From NCBI RefSeq assembly GCF_001612805.1, contig NZ_BDBD01000018.1, positions 372,001 to 436,000 of the forward strand: 64,000 nucleotides of DNA, written 5' to 3'. Position 1 is the stretch's first letter. Every line of letters begins with the position of its first letter. Of this stretch, positions 18,151 to 26,618 are shown in pieces. The translations under genes and the position numbers were made by a program. Source of the stretch: Nocardia coubleae NBRC 108252. GTDB taxonomy: Bacteria; Actinomycetota; Actinomycetes; Mycobacteriales; Mycobacteriaceae. The notes beneath the pieces are model-generated. The model made no database searches. It had not been told where the DNA came from and worked only from the letters and a program-made list of their open reading frames with translations.

Positions 18151-21100
18151 GTGGGTTGGAGCAACGGGCCGCCGACCTGGTCGGAGCTGGAACGGGTGCT
18201 CTCGGGCAAGCCGAGTGCCCGCCCGGCCGAGGAGATGCACCCGGGCGATGGGGGCGACAGCCCGGCCTGGTCGCGCAAACGCGGCGAATACCATGCTCCC
18301 GAACTGGAACTCCCGGCGGGCCCGGCGGTGCCCTACGCCGAGCTGCACGCCCACTCGGCCTACAGCTTCCTCGACGGCGCGAGCCCGCCCGAGGAGCTGG
18401 TGGAGGAGGCGGTGCGGCTCGGCCTCGAGGCGCTCGCGCTCACCGATCACAACGGGTTCTACGGGACCGTCCGGTTCGCCGAGGCGGCCAGGGAATGGGG
18501 AATGCCAACGGTTTTCGGTGCCGAACTGTCACTGGGAACCGATGCGGAGGCGGCGCCGGGCCGAGGGGATGCGGTCCGGCGCCGTACTGTTCCGCGCGGC
18601 GGGCTGCGCGAGATCGGCGATCCGCGCGATCTCGGCAGGGGCCGCGCGTCGACGGGTCGCCGCCCGGCGACCGATCCGGCCGACGCGGGGCTGCTGCGCC
18701 ACGCAGACCTATCGCAGGCTAGGAGCGGTCACGGTGCTGCCCCGGATTCGATGCCCCGCACGGGTTTTCCCGACCCGAAGGGCCCACACTTGCTGATCCT
18801 GGCCAGGGGGCAAGAGGGTTACCGCCGCCTCTCGCGGGAAATGGCGGCGGCACACATGGCGGCGGGGGAGAAGGGCGTCCTGCGCTACGACCTCGACACA
18901 CTCACCGCTGCGGCGAGCGGGCACTGGCACATCCTCACCGGCTGCCGCAAGGGGCACCTGCGCACCGCTCTCGAGCAAGACCTGCTCGCGGGCGAGACCG
19001 ACCTGCCCAAAGCGGAAGCGGCCCTGCGTGATCTGGTCGAACGTTTCGGTGCCGACCGCGTGAGCGTGGAACTCACCCACCACGGCATCGCCACCGACGA
19101 CGAACGCAACGGCTACCTGGTAGCCCTCGCCGACCGGCTCGGGCTGCCCGTGCTGGCCACCACCGGTGCGCATTTCGCCGCGCCCGCTCAGCGTCGGCGT
19201 GCCATGGCCCTGGCCGCGATCCGCGCCCGCAGCAGCCTCGACGAAATGGCCGGCTGGCTGGCACCCACCGGCGGCGCCCACCTGCGCTCGGGCGCGGAGA
19301 TGGCGCGGCTGTTCACGGCGTACCCGCACGCGGTGACCAACGCGGCGGCGCTGGCCCGCGAATGCGCCTTCGATCTCGGCTTGATCGCGCCGAAACTGCC
19401 ACCGTTCGAGGTGCCACCGGGTCACGACGAGAACTCCTGGCTGCGTGAGATCACCTACCGCGGTGCCGCCGAACGATACGGATCTCCCGAACGCAACCCC
19501 GAGGCGTACGAGCAGATCGAGCACGAACTCGCGGTGATCCGGCAACTGGAGTTCCCCGGCTACTTCCTTGTCGTGCACGACATCGTCGAGTTCTGCAAGC
19601 ACAACGACATCTTGTGCCAGGGCCGTGGGTCCGCGGCCAATTCCGCGGTCTGCTTCGCCATCGGCATCACCAATGTCGATCCGGTCGCCAACAATCTGCT
19701 GTTCGAGCGGTTCCTCTCACCCGAACGCGACGGCCCGCCCGACATCGACGTCGATATCGAATCCGACCGGCGCGAAGAGGCCATCCAGCACGTCTACGCC
19801 AAGTACGGCCGTGACTACGCGGCTCAGGTGGCGAACGTGATCACTTATCGCGGCAAGTCGGCCGTGCGCGATGCCGCCCGGGCGCTCGGCTTTTCGCCCG
19901 GTCAGCAGGATGCGTGGAGCAAGCAGGTGAGCCGCTGGTCCGGGGTGAGCCAGGAGACCGGCACCGATATCCCCGACGCCGTGCTCGAGCTCGCGGGCGA
20001 ACTCGACGGTCTGCCACGGCATCTGGGCATCCACTCCGGCGGCATGGTGATCTGCGATCGCCCCATCGCCGATGTGTGCCCGGTGGAATGGGCGCGCATG
20101 GCAGGCCGCAGCGTGCTGCAGTGGGACAAGGACGACTGTGCGGCGGTCGGCCTGGTGAAGTTCGACCTGCTCGGCCTCGGCATGCTCTCGGCCCTGCACT
20201 ACATGATCGACCTGGTGTGGGAACACAAGGGCGAGAAGGTGGAACTGCACGCCCTCGACCTCACCGAACCGGCCGTCTACGAGATGCTGCAGCGCGCCGA
20301 TTCGATCGGGGTGTTCCAGGTGGAATCGCGCGCGCAGATGGCGACCCTGCCACGGCTCAAGCCGCGAAAGTTCTACGACCTGGTGGTCGAAGTGGCGCTG
20401 ATCCGGCCGGGGCCTATTCAAGGTGGCTCGGTGCATCCCTACATCCGCAGACGCAACGGCAAGGAGGCACCGGTCTGCGACCATCCGGCGCTGGAGAACT
20501 CGCTGTCGCGCACCCTCGGCATCCCGCTGTTCCAGGAGCAGCTGATGCAGATGGCCATCGATGTCGCCGGTTTCAGCGCCGCCGAAGCCGACCAGCTGCG
20601 CCGCGCCATGGGCTCCAAACGCTCACCGGAGAAGATGGAACGGCTCAAGAGCCGTCTCTACCAGGGCATGCGCGAGCTGCACGGCATCACCGGCGACCTG
20701 GCCGACCGCATCTACGAAAAGCTCTACGCCTTCGCCAATTTCGGTTTCCCCGAAAGTCATTCGCAGAGCTTCGCCGCGCTGGTGTTCTATTCGTCGTGGT
20801 TCAAGCTGCACCACCCGGCCGCGTTCTGCGCCGGGCTGTTGCGCGCCCAGCCGATGGGGTTCTACTCACCGCAGTCGCTGGTCGCCGATGCCCGCCGCCA
20901 CGGCGTGCTCGTGCACGGTCCCGACATCAACGCCAGCCGCGCCGAACCCACCCTGGAGAACGCGGGCACCGAGGTGCGCCTCGGCCTGGCCGCCGTCCGC
21001 CACATCGGCGACGACCTCGCCGAACGCCTCGTCACCGAACGCACCGAACACGGCCCCTACACCTCGATGCTCGACCTCACCGCGCGAGTGGGATTGACTG

Positions 21101-21765
21101 TCGCCCAAGCGGAATCGCTCGCCACCGCAGGTGCTCTCGACATGCTGGTCGATGCGGCTGTGTCTGACAGCGGGGTGGCGATGGTGACCGATGCCGATGT
21201 GTCGACTGCGGGTAGGGCCGTGGTGGACGGCGGTACGCGGGGCAGCAGTGTGCGGCGGGCCGCGTTGTGGGCGGCAGGGGCGGCGGCGGGGGAGCGGCCC
21301 GATCTGCTGCCCGGGACCGGTGCGGTGACGCAGGCGCCGTCGCTGCCCGGCATGAGCGCCCTCGAGCTGGCCGCCGCCGACGTGTGGGCGACCGGTATCT
21401 CACCCGGTACCTACCCCACCGAATTCCTTCGCACCCATCTGAATTCGCTCGGCGTGGTGCCCGCCGCCGACCTGCTGCTCGTCGAGGACGGTTCACGCAT
21501 CCTCGTCGCGGGTGCGGTCACCCACCGGCAGCGTCCGGCCACCGCCGCCGGTGTCACCTTCCTGAATCTCGAGGACGAGACCGGCATGATCAATGTCGTC
21601 TGCTCGGTCGGGCTGTGGGCCCGCTACCGGCGCCTGGCCCAGAGTGCGACCGCCCTGCTCATCCGTGGCCGCATCCAGAACGCCGAGGGGGTGGCGAGCC
21701 TGGTCGCCGAGCATCTGGAACACCTCGACCTGCGCATCGTCGCCCGGTCCCGCGACTTCCGCTGA
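18151..21765 (+). CDS. dnaE2: error-prone DNA polymerase DnaE2
   Basis: A 1204-aa C-family polymerase, about 100 residues longer than usual. The N-terminus MGWSNGPPTWSELERVL is diagnostic for DnaE2. PHP motifs HAHSAYSFLDGAS (about 66) and LTDHNGFYG (about 97) are present, and the palm has PDIDVDIESDRR near 530. There is an extra Arg/Gly/Ala-rich segment at about 130-208 inside the PHP domain, and a second insert at about 1000-1057 before the OB-fold. DnaE2 makes mutagenic bypass synthesis during SOS with ImuA' and ImuB, encoded 3-5 kb upstream. The GTG start has GGGAGAGGAG upstream. Confidence 0.95.
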   Translation: MGWSNGPPTWSELERVLSGKPSARPAEEMHPGDGGDSPAWSRKRGEYHAPELELPAGPAVPYAELHAHSAYSFLDGASPPEELVEEAVRLGLEALALTDHNGFYGTVRFAEAAREWGMPTVFGAELSLGTDAEAAPGRGDAVRRRTVPRGGLREIGDPRDLGRGRASTGRRPATDPADAGLLRHADLSQARSGHGAAPDSMPRTGFPDPKGPHLLILARGQEGYRRLSREMAAAHMAAGEKGVLRYDLDTLTAAASGHWHILTGCRKGHLRTALEQDLLAGETDLPKAEAALRDLVERFGADRVSVELTHHGIATDDERNGYLVALADRLGLPVLATTGAHFAAPAQRRRAMALAAIRARSSLDEMAGWLAPTGGAHLRSGAEMARLFTAYPHAVTNAAALARECAFDLGLIAPKLPPFEVPPGHDENSWLREITYRGAAERYGSPERNPEAYEQIEHELAVIRQLEFPGYFLVVHDIVEFCKHNDILCQGRGSAANSAVCFAIGITNVDPVANNLLFERFLSPERDGPPDIDVDIESDRREEAIQHVYAKYGRDYAAQVANVITYRGKSAVRDAARALGFSPGQQDAWSKQVSRWSGVSQETGTDIPDAVLELAGELDGLPRHLGIHSGGMVICDRPIADVCPVEWARMAGRSVLQWDKDDCAAVGLVKFDLLGLGMLSALHYMIDLVWEHKGEKVELHALDLTEPAVYEMLQRADSIGVFQVESRAQMATLPRLKPRKFYDLVVEVALIRPGPIQGGSVHPYIRRRNGKEAPVCDHPALENSLSRTLGIPLFQEQLMQMAIDVAGFSAAEADQLRRAMGSKRSPEKMERLKSRLYQGMRELHGITGDLADRIYEKLYAFANFGFPESHSQSFAALVFYSSWFKLHHPAAFCAGLLRAQPMGFYSPQSLVADARRHGVLVHGPDINASRAEPTLENAGTEVRLGLAAVRHIGDDLAERLVTERTEHGPYTSMLDLTARVGLTVAQAESLATAGALDMLVDAAVSDSGVAMVTDADVSTAGRAVVDGGTRGSSVRRAALWAAGAAAGERPDLLPGTGAVTQAPSLPGMSALELAAADVWATGISPGTYPTEFLRTHLNSLGVVPAADLLLVEDGSRILVAGAVTHRQRPATAAGVTFLNLEDETGMINVVCSVGLWARYRRLAQSATALLIRGRIQNAEGVASLVAEHLEHLDLRIVARSRDFR

Positions 21766-21809
21766 GCACTCGCCCCCGTTCGGCGCCCCCAACGCATTAC
21801 GCTGCGACC

Positions 21810-22724
21810 ATGCGCAAGCTTGCCGTGGTGATGATCGCGTTGCTCGGACTGGTGTTCCTGGTCGGGTGCGGAGACGATGAAGCAGGCGTTCGAAGTCCCG
21901 AACCCGGGGCTCTCGACGCGTCCGCTCCCGCGGTAGCACCCGGCTTCCGGGAGGGCGCGCCGTCGAAAGAGAGTCCCGCGCCGTCGGATTCGTCGACCCG
22001 TAAAGAGGTGATCACCGGCTCGGTCGACATCACCGCCGACGACCCGATCGCCGCCGCGGGCACCGTCGTCGACCGGGTGACGGCGCTGAACGGGCGCGTC
22101 GACAGCCGCACCGAACAGCCCGGCACCGACAAGCGGGTCGCGCGCGCCGTGCTGAGCGTGCGGGTGCCCGCCGACAAGACCGACGCCTTCATCACCGACC
22201 TCGGCGACGCGGGCACGGTCACCGAGATCAGCACCAACCGCGACGACGTCACCATGCAGTGGCAGGACCTCGACGCCCGCATCAATGCCCTGCGCGCCTC
22301 CGTCGACCGGCTCAAAGCGCTGATCGCGGGCGCGAACAACACCGCCGACCTGATCGCCGCCGAGGAGGCGCTGTCGAGCAGGCAGGGCGAACTCGACAGC
22401 CTCACCGCCCAGAAACGCAGCCTCGACGACCAGGTGGCCCTGTCGACCCTCACGATCACCCTCACCGCCGAGAAGAAGCAGGCGCCGGGCGAGCCCGACT
22501 CGTTCTGGGACGGCATCGTCTCCGGCTGGAACTCGCTGGTCGACTGGCTCGGCGACGCGGTCGTCTTCGCGGGCAAGGCGGTGCCGTGGCTTGGCCTGTT
22601 CGCCCTGCTCGGCGGCGTGCTCTACGCGGTCCTGCGCGTTGTCCGCCGGAAACCGCGATCCCACACCGCGAAGGAGACCTCCGGTGCCCACAGTGCGGGC
22701 GACGATCAAACCGAACAGCCGTAA
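21810..22724 (+). CDS. DUF4349 lipoprotein
   Basis: A 304-aa membrane-attached protein: signal peptide with lipobox LVFLVGC (Cys about 21), a Ser/Pro linker, then the DUF4349 domain with SVRVPADKTDAFITDL and a coiled-coil (about 150-215, LDARINALRASVDRLKALI). A C-terminal transmembrane helix (LGLFALLGGVLYAVLRVV) and a basic tail follow. The function is unknown. The ATG follows TACGCT by six bases, so the message is predicted to be leaderless. Its end overlaps the next gene by 41 bp. Confidence 0.85.
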   Translation: MRKLAVVMIALLGLVFLVGCGDDEAGVRSPEPGALDASAPAVAPGFREGAPSKESPAPSDSSTRKEVITGSVDITADDPIAAAGTVVDRVTALNGRVDSRTEQPGTDKRVARAVLSVRVPADKTDAFITDLGDAGTVTEISTNRDDVTMQWQDLDARINALRASVDRLKALIAGANNTADLIAAEEALSSRQGELDSLTAQKRSLDDQVALSTLTITLTAEKKQAPGEPDSFWDGIVSGWNSLVDWLGDAVVFAGKAVPWLGLFALLGGVLYAVLRVVRRKPRSHTAKETSGAHSAGDDQTEQP

Positions 22725-22908
22725 AGGCCCGCTGGTCGAAACCGCCGCCGACGGCACCCTCACCCTCTACGTCCGCGCCCCCGCGACCGAGGGCAAGGCC
22801 AACAAGGCCGCCATCGAACTGCTCGCCGACCATTTCGGCGTCCCCAAGTCCACCGTCCACCTCACCGCGGGTGCCACCTCCCGCTTCAAACGCTTCGAGA
22901 TCGACTGA
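22684..22908 (+). CDS. DUF167 (YggU) family protein
   Basis: A 74-aa protein of the small DUF167/YggU family, recognised by RATIKPNSRKGP, LYVRAPATEGKANKAAIELLADHF and HLTAGATSRFKRFEI. The role is unknown. The GTG start sits inside the 3' end of the DUF4349 gene with GGAG upstream, so the two are translationally coupled. It is convergent with trmL, whose stop directly abuts this one. Confidence 0.9.
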   Translation: MPTVRATIKPNSRKGPLVETAADGTLTLYVRAPATEGKANKAAIELLADHFGVPKSTVHLTAGATSRFKRFEID

Positions 22909-23373
22909 TCAGACCGCGTCCGGAAACCCGTGCTGCCGCCACGCCTCGTACACCGCGACGGCGGCGGTGTTCGACAGGTTCATCGAGCGGCGGCCGGGCA
23001 GCATCGGGACGCGCGCCTGGTCGGTGATGTGCGGATCGGTGAGAACCTCCGGCGGCAGGCCCGTCGGTTCCGTGCCGAACAGCAGGATGTCGCCGGGCTG
23101 GTAGGCGATGTCGGTGTAGCGGGTGGTGGCCTGGGTGGTGAACGCGAAGACCCGCTGCGGACCGATCGCTGCCCAGGCCGTCTCCAGGTCGGGGTGCACG
23201 GTGACCGAGGCCAGGTCGTGGTAGTCCAGCCCCGCGCGGCGCAGTTTCGATTCCGACAGGTCGAACCCGAGGGGCTCGATCAGATGCAGGGTGCATCCGG
23301 TGCCCGCGACCAACCGGATCGCGTTACCGGTGTTCGGCGGGATCACCGGCTGATGGAACATCACATTGAACAC
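22909..23373 (-). CDS. trmL: tRNA (cytidine/uridine-2'-O-)-methyltransferase TrmL
   Basis: A 154-aa SPOUT methyltransferase that uses SAM to 2'-O-methylate the wobble base 34 of tRNA-Leu. The signatures are PVIPPNTGNAIRL (N-terminus), LLFGTEPTGLP and the knot region MLPGRRSMNLSNTAAVAVYEAWRQ. Length is typical. The GTG start is set by a minus-strand -10 TACCCT seven bases upstream (leaderless) and by the family N-terminus; the much longer open frame upstream is not coding. Confidence 0.95.
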   Translation of the reverse strand: MFNVMFHQPVIPPNTGNAIRLVAGTGCTLHLIEPLGFDLSESKLRRAGLDYHDLASVTVHPDLETAWAAIGPQRVFAFTTQATTRYTDIAYQPGDILLFGTEPTGLPPEVLTDPHITDQARVPMLPGRRSMNLSNTAAVAVYEAWRQHGFPDAV

Positions 23374-23434
23374 CCGCAGCAGGGTAGCGGGCCCCTGTGT
23401 GCGGACAGCGCGCCGCACTGCGACAATCGGCATC

Positions 23435-23761
23435 GTGAACGAGGCGCAGACCACCGGCAAGCATCGCGTCGTGCGGCTGAGCGCGTGGCAGCAGTACCTG
23501 CGCAGCCACCTGCCGATGACCGTGGTGAGCGTGCTGATCGTGATCGCGATCGCCTTCGTCGCCTGGGACCGCTGGCGACGCGGCGCCCTCATCTTCGGCA
23601 GCGCGGCTCTGGTGGCCGCCGCGTTCCGGCTGTGCCTGCCGACCGTGCAGGTCGGCCTGCTCGCGGTTCGCAGCAAGCCCTTCGACGTCGCCTGGCTTAC
23701 CGCCCTCGGCAGCGCCATCGTCTTCCTCGCGGCCACCATCAACACCCTCGGCGTCAGCTGA
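23435..23761 (+). CDS. DUF3017 membrane protein
   Basis: A 108-aa protein with three hydrophobic helices (about 33-50, 55-73 and 87-105) and a basic segment between helices 1 and 2 (RWRRG). It matches the actinobacterial DUF3017 family (QQYLRSHLPMTVVS ... VLAVRSKPFDVAWLTALG-like pattern), which often sits near folD. The role is unknown. It diverges from trmL and overlaps the nitroreductase tail by 8 bp. Confidence 0.85.
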   Translation: MNEAQTTGKHRVVRLSAWQQYLRSHLPMTVVSVLIVIAIAFVAWDRWRRGALIFGSAALVAAAFRLCLPTVQVGLLAVRSKPFDVAWLTALGSAIVFLAATINTLGVS

Positions 23762-24401
23762 GCACGGGGTAGCGCTCCGCGAACACCGTCTGCGGACGGG
23801 GCCTGCGCCCGGGATGCGGCGGGGTGCCGGCACCGTATCCGACCGTCACCAGCACGGCGATCGCCAGGTCCGACTCGGGGTCGATGCCGACGGCCCGTTT
23901 CACCGCCGACTCGTCCCACCCGTTCATCGGCGCCGACGCCAAGCCGAGCCCGGTCGCGGCGAGCATGACGTAGGTGGCCGCGATCATCGCGTTCTTCACC
24001 GCGTTCTCGCGCAGCAACCCCCGCTCGCTCAGCGAGTGGTACTCCGCGCGCCCGTCGAACATCGCCCGGAATTCCTCGTTCCACGCCCCATTGGCGACGG
24101 CTCGCTCCGCGATATCGGCCTGGGCCCCACGCCAAGCGTGCGGGTCGGCGACGAATACCAGCACCGCGGGCGCCTCCAACGGCTGCGGCTGCCCGAATGC
24201 GGCCTCCGACAGGGCTCGTCGGCCCTGTTCGCTGCGTACCAGGACGATGGACCGGTCCTGCATGTTCCATGCGCTCGGCGCCTCCACGACCAGGTCGAGC
24301 AGCTCGTCGAGGATGCCGCGTGGGATCGGATCGGGCCGGTAGTGGCGAACCGTGCGGCGGGTGCGGATGGCGTCGGTGACCGAAAGTGTCTGCGTGATCA
24401 T
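23754..24401 (-). CDS. nitroreductase family protein (FMN)
   Basis: A 215-aa FMN-dependent oxidoreductase. The phosphate-binding N-terminus is AIRTRRTVRHYRPDPIP, followed by EAPSAWNMQ and MLAATGLGLASAPMNGW. It probably reduces quinones or nitro compounds with NAD(P)H. The ATG at 24401 gives the family N-terminus. It is transcribed divergently from an HxlR regulator gene 69 bp away, the classic arrangement for redox- or electrophile-responsive control. It corresponds in position to the nitroreductase of the syntenic mycobacterial region. Confidence 0.9.
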   Translation of the reverse strand: MITQTLSVTDAIRTRRTVRHYRPDPIPRGILDELLDLVVEAPSAWNMQDRSIVLVRSEQGRRALSEAAFGQPQPLEAPAVLVFVADPHAWRGAQADIAERAVANGAWNEEFRAMFDGRAEYHSLSERGLLRENAVKNAMIAATYVMLAATGLGLASAPMNGWDESAVKRAVGIDPESDLAIAVLVTVGYGAGTPPHPGRRPRPQTVFAERYPVLS

Positions 24402-24470
24402 GTTTCTAACTATCGGAGAGTTACATCCGATTGGAAAGTAGGCACCTGAAAGTGCGTTAAGCTCGATCAG
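24402..24470. promoter_or_regulatory. divergent nitroreductase/HxlR promoter
   Basis: TAACT-N7-AGTTA (24407-24423) is a dyad next to the nitroreductase start, and GAAAGT occurs twice about 16 bp apart. TAAGCT at 24458-24463 lies seven bases before the HxlR GTG, so that message appears leaderless. Confidence 0.5.
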
Positions 24471-24845
24471 GTGGCCACCATTCACGAACTCAGCGGACTA
24501 CCGGCCGACGTGTACTCGGCGAAATGCCCGACGCGCGAGGTGCTCGACACCATCGCGGGGAAATGGACCGTGCTGATCGTCGACGCGCTCGCTGACGGCA
24601 CCCTGCGCTACACCGATCTGCGCCGCCGCATCGACGGCATCTCCCAGAAGATGCTCACCCAGACCCTGCGCCAGTTGGAGACGGACGGGTTCGTCGAACG
24701 CACCGTGTATCCGACGGTGCCGCCGCGCGTCGAGTACGCCCTCACCGATCTCGGCCGCAGCCTGCGCGAGCCGATCACGGCCCTGCGCGAATGGATCGAG
24801 ACGAACATCAATCGCATCGAGGACGCCAGGCGCCGCACGGCGTAG
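24471..24845 (+). CDS. HxlR-family winged-helix regulator
   Basis: A 124-aa regulator with the HxlR layout: an N-terminal Cys (YSAKCPTREVL, Cys20) often used for redox or aldehyde sensing, then LDTIAGKWTVLIVDAL, LRYTDLRRRIDGISQKMLTQTLRQLE (recognition region) and VEYALTDLGRSL. It probably controls the divergent nitroreductase gene and itself. The GTG start is set by the -10 seven bases upstream. Confidence 0.92.
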   Translation: MATIHELSGLPADVYSAKCPTREVLDTIAGKWTVLIVDALADGTLRYTDLRRRIDGISQKMLTQTLRQLETDGFVERTVYPTVPPRVEYALTDLGRSLREPITALREWIETNINRIEDARRRTA

Positions 24846-24865
24846 TCATCGAATCACCCTGTTGG

Positions 24866-25825
24866 TCAGGCAGTTTCGCTTACGCGCGACTCCGCCCACA
24901 GGCTCGCGTCGCCCTTGCTGCCGTAGAGCTCTCTGGCTCGCTGCGGCGTGATCGTCGCCAGTGTTCGCGGCGGCGCGGACGCGGTGTGCGCGGCCAGGAT
25001 CTTGCCCGACATCGGCGCGATATACGGCGCGGCCTTGATCATCGCCCAGTTGTCGCGCCGCGCGGCGGTCCAGGCGATCGCCTTCGCCGGAATCCGCACC
25101 AGCGGGTCGACCACCGGCGGAACGGCGAACCGGCCGAGGGTCCGCATCCACCGCGGCAGGCTCGGGATGCTCGCCAGCGAGAGCAGTCTGCTGCCGATCG
25201 CGAAGTGCCAGCCCTTGCTCGGTGGCGTCCACAGCAGGTAATGCATGCCCTCGACGGCCCGCTCGGTGACACACAGTCGCGGCCGCACCCGGTCGAAATA
25301 GGCGCGGATCTCGGCGCGAGTGCGCGGCACATCGGCCGGCTTGCAGGTCTGCAGCTCGGCGGCGACCGCGCACTCGGCCCAGTAGCGGTCCTCCTCGTCG
25401 GGGCTCAGCGGTCCCGGGCCGTACATCTCGTAGGCCTTGAGAACGGAATGCCAGCCGGTGATGTGGATCCACAGCTGGGAGTCCGGGCTGTTGGCGCTGT
25501 AGCGCTTGCCGCTCACCGGTTCGATACCCGTCATCGGCGCGTGCACCCGCATCAGATGCTCGGCCGCCTGGACGGCGGTGCGCCCGTCGCCGACCGCGAC
25601 CAGCAGGAAGTACGCGAGGGTGTGGTCGAGGCGGCTGGCCGGATTGTCGTAGATGCCGTGCGAGTCGGCCACGGCGGCGGTCAGGAACGGATCGAAGTGT
25701 TCGAGGGTGACCGCGCGCTGGAAACCGATCAGCGCGGTCGGTGCCGCCCAAACCTTCCAGCTGGGGGAGCCCGGCCCGAAGAATCCGTAATCGTCGCGGC
25801 GCAGGGTGGTCGGATCGAAGGCCAT
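24866..25825 (-). CDS. MpaB/DUF2236-family oxygenase
   Basis: A 319-aa member of the oxygenase MpaB family (DUF2236, related to the b-type haem latex-clearing proteins). The N-terminus GFFGPGSPSWKVWAAPTALIGFQRAVTLEHF is typical, with SRLDHTLAYFLLVAVGDG, VHAPMTGI and LWIHITGWHSVLKAYE carrying candidate haem His residues. The substrate is unknown. The ATG at 25825 has AAGGAG upstream. It is divergent from a TetR gene. A second, diverged MpaB gene beside another TetR gene lies at 45.4 kb. Confidence 0.85.
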   Translation of the reverse strand: MAFDPTTLRRDDYGFFGPGSPSWKVWAAPTALIGFQRAVTLEHFDPFLTAAVADSHGIYDNPASRLDHTLAYFLLVAVGDGRTAVQAAEHLMRVHAPMTGIEPVSGKRYSANSPDSQLWIHITGWHSVLKAYEMYGPGPLSPDEEDRYWAECAVAAELQTCKPADVPRTRAEIRAYFDRVRPRLCVTERAVEGMHYLLWTPPSKGWHFAIGSRLLSLASIPSLPRWMRTLGRFAVPPVVDPLVRIPAKAIAWTAARRDNWAMIKAAPYIAPMSGKILAAHTASAPPRTLATITPQRARELYGSKGDASLWAESRVSETA

Positions 25826-25865
25826 GGCACGTGCTCCTTTGCACAGCTGAGGCGAACCTCGCAAT

Positions 25866-25908
25866 GAATACAACGCCACCGTAGCAATTGCTGGTATCGA
25901 ATACAACG
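25866..25908. promoter_or_regulatory. operator candidates between MpaB and TetR genes
   Basis: GAATACAACG occurs twice (25866 and 25899), exactly 33 bp apart, with the perfect palindrome AGCAATTGCT (25883-25892) between them. The layout suits control of both divergent genes by the adjacent TetR protein. Confidence 0.5.
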
Positions 25909-25976
25909 GTTGCGTAGGATTTCTGTGCCCGGCATGCGAGGTATCGTCGTCCGGACGGAGAGGCAGGTGAGCACCG

Positions 25977-26612
25977 ATGACCGCCACGCGCGATCAACGA
26001 CCGCGCCGCCGCTATGCCCCGCGCCTGCCGCCGGAACAACGCCGCGCGCAACTGCTCGACGCCGCGTTCACCGTGCTCGGCCGGATGGAACTGCACGAAC
26101 TGAGCATGGAAGCCGTCGCGCAGGAGGCCGGTGTCGGAAAACCGGTGCTGTACACGGTGTTCAAGACCCGTGCCGAACTAGTCGAGGCCCTGCTCGAGCG
26201 GGAACGTGAGCGCGGGCTCGAGCAGATCGCCGACACCCTGCCGCAAGACCTGCTCGGCGTCGATCCGGTGGCGGCTGCCTCGGCGACGGTCGAGGCGTTC
26301 GTCGATGTGGCACTGGCGAATCCGACCCGCTGGCGACTGATTCTCGCCACCCCGGCCAGCGCGCCCGCCGAATACCGTGCCGCGCTGCGCGATTCCCGCG
26401 CCGACATCCTCGACCGGGCGCAATCGCTTGTCCGCGTGGGCATCTCGCTGTCGCCACGCTGGTCGGGCATGGATGCCGAACTGCTGGCGAACTCCACGCT
26501 CACCGTCGCCGAGATGCTCGGCAGGCTGGCGGTGAGCTCGCCGCAGGAGTATCCGCGCGAGCGTCTACAGGCCTACGTGCGGTCGATCGTCGCGTTGCTC
26601 ACCGCGTCCTGA
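25977..26612 (+). CDS. TetR-family regulator
   Basis: A 211-aa repressor with an N-terminal helix-turn-helix at about 22-66 (RRAQLLDAAFTVLGR, LSMEAVAQEAGVGKPVLYTVFKTRAELVEAL) and a helical ligand domain of ordinary length. It is divergent from the MpaB oxygenase gene, which is its likely target together with itself. The inducer is unknown. It is convergent with metX. Confidence 0.92.
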   Translation: MTATRDQRPRRRYAPRLPPEQRRAQLLDAAFTVLGRMELHELSMEAVAQEAGVGKPVLYTVFKTRAELVEALLERERERGLEQIADTLPQDLLGVDPVAAASATVEAFVDVALANPTRWRLILATPASAPAEYRAALRDSRADILDRAQSLVRVGISLSPRWSGMDAELLANSTLTVAEMLGRLAVSSPQEYPRERLQAYVRSIVALLTAS

Positions 26613-26618
26613 ACGCGC

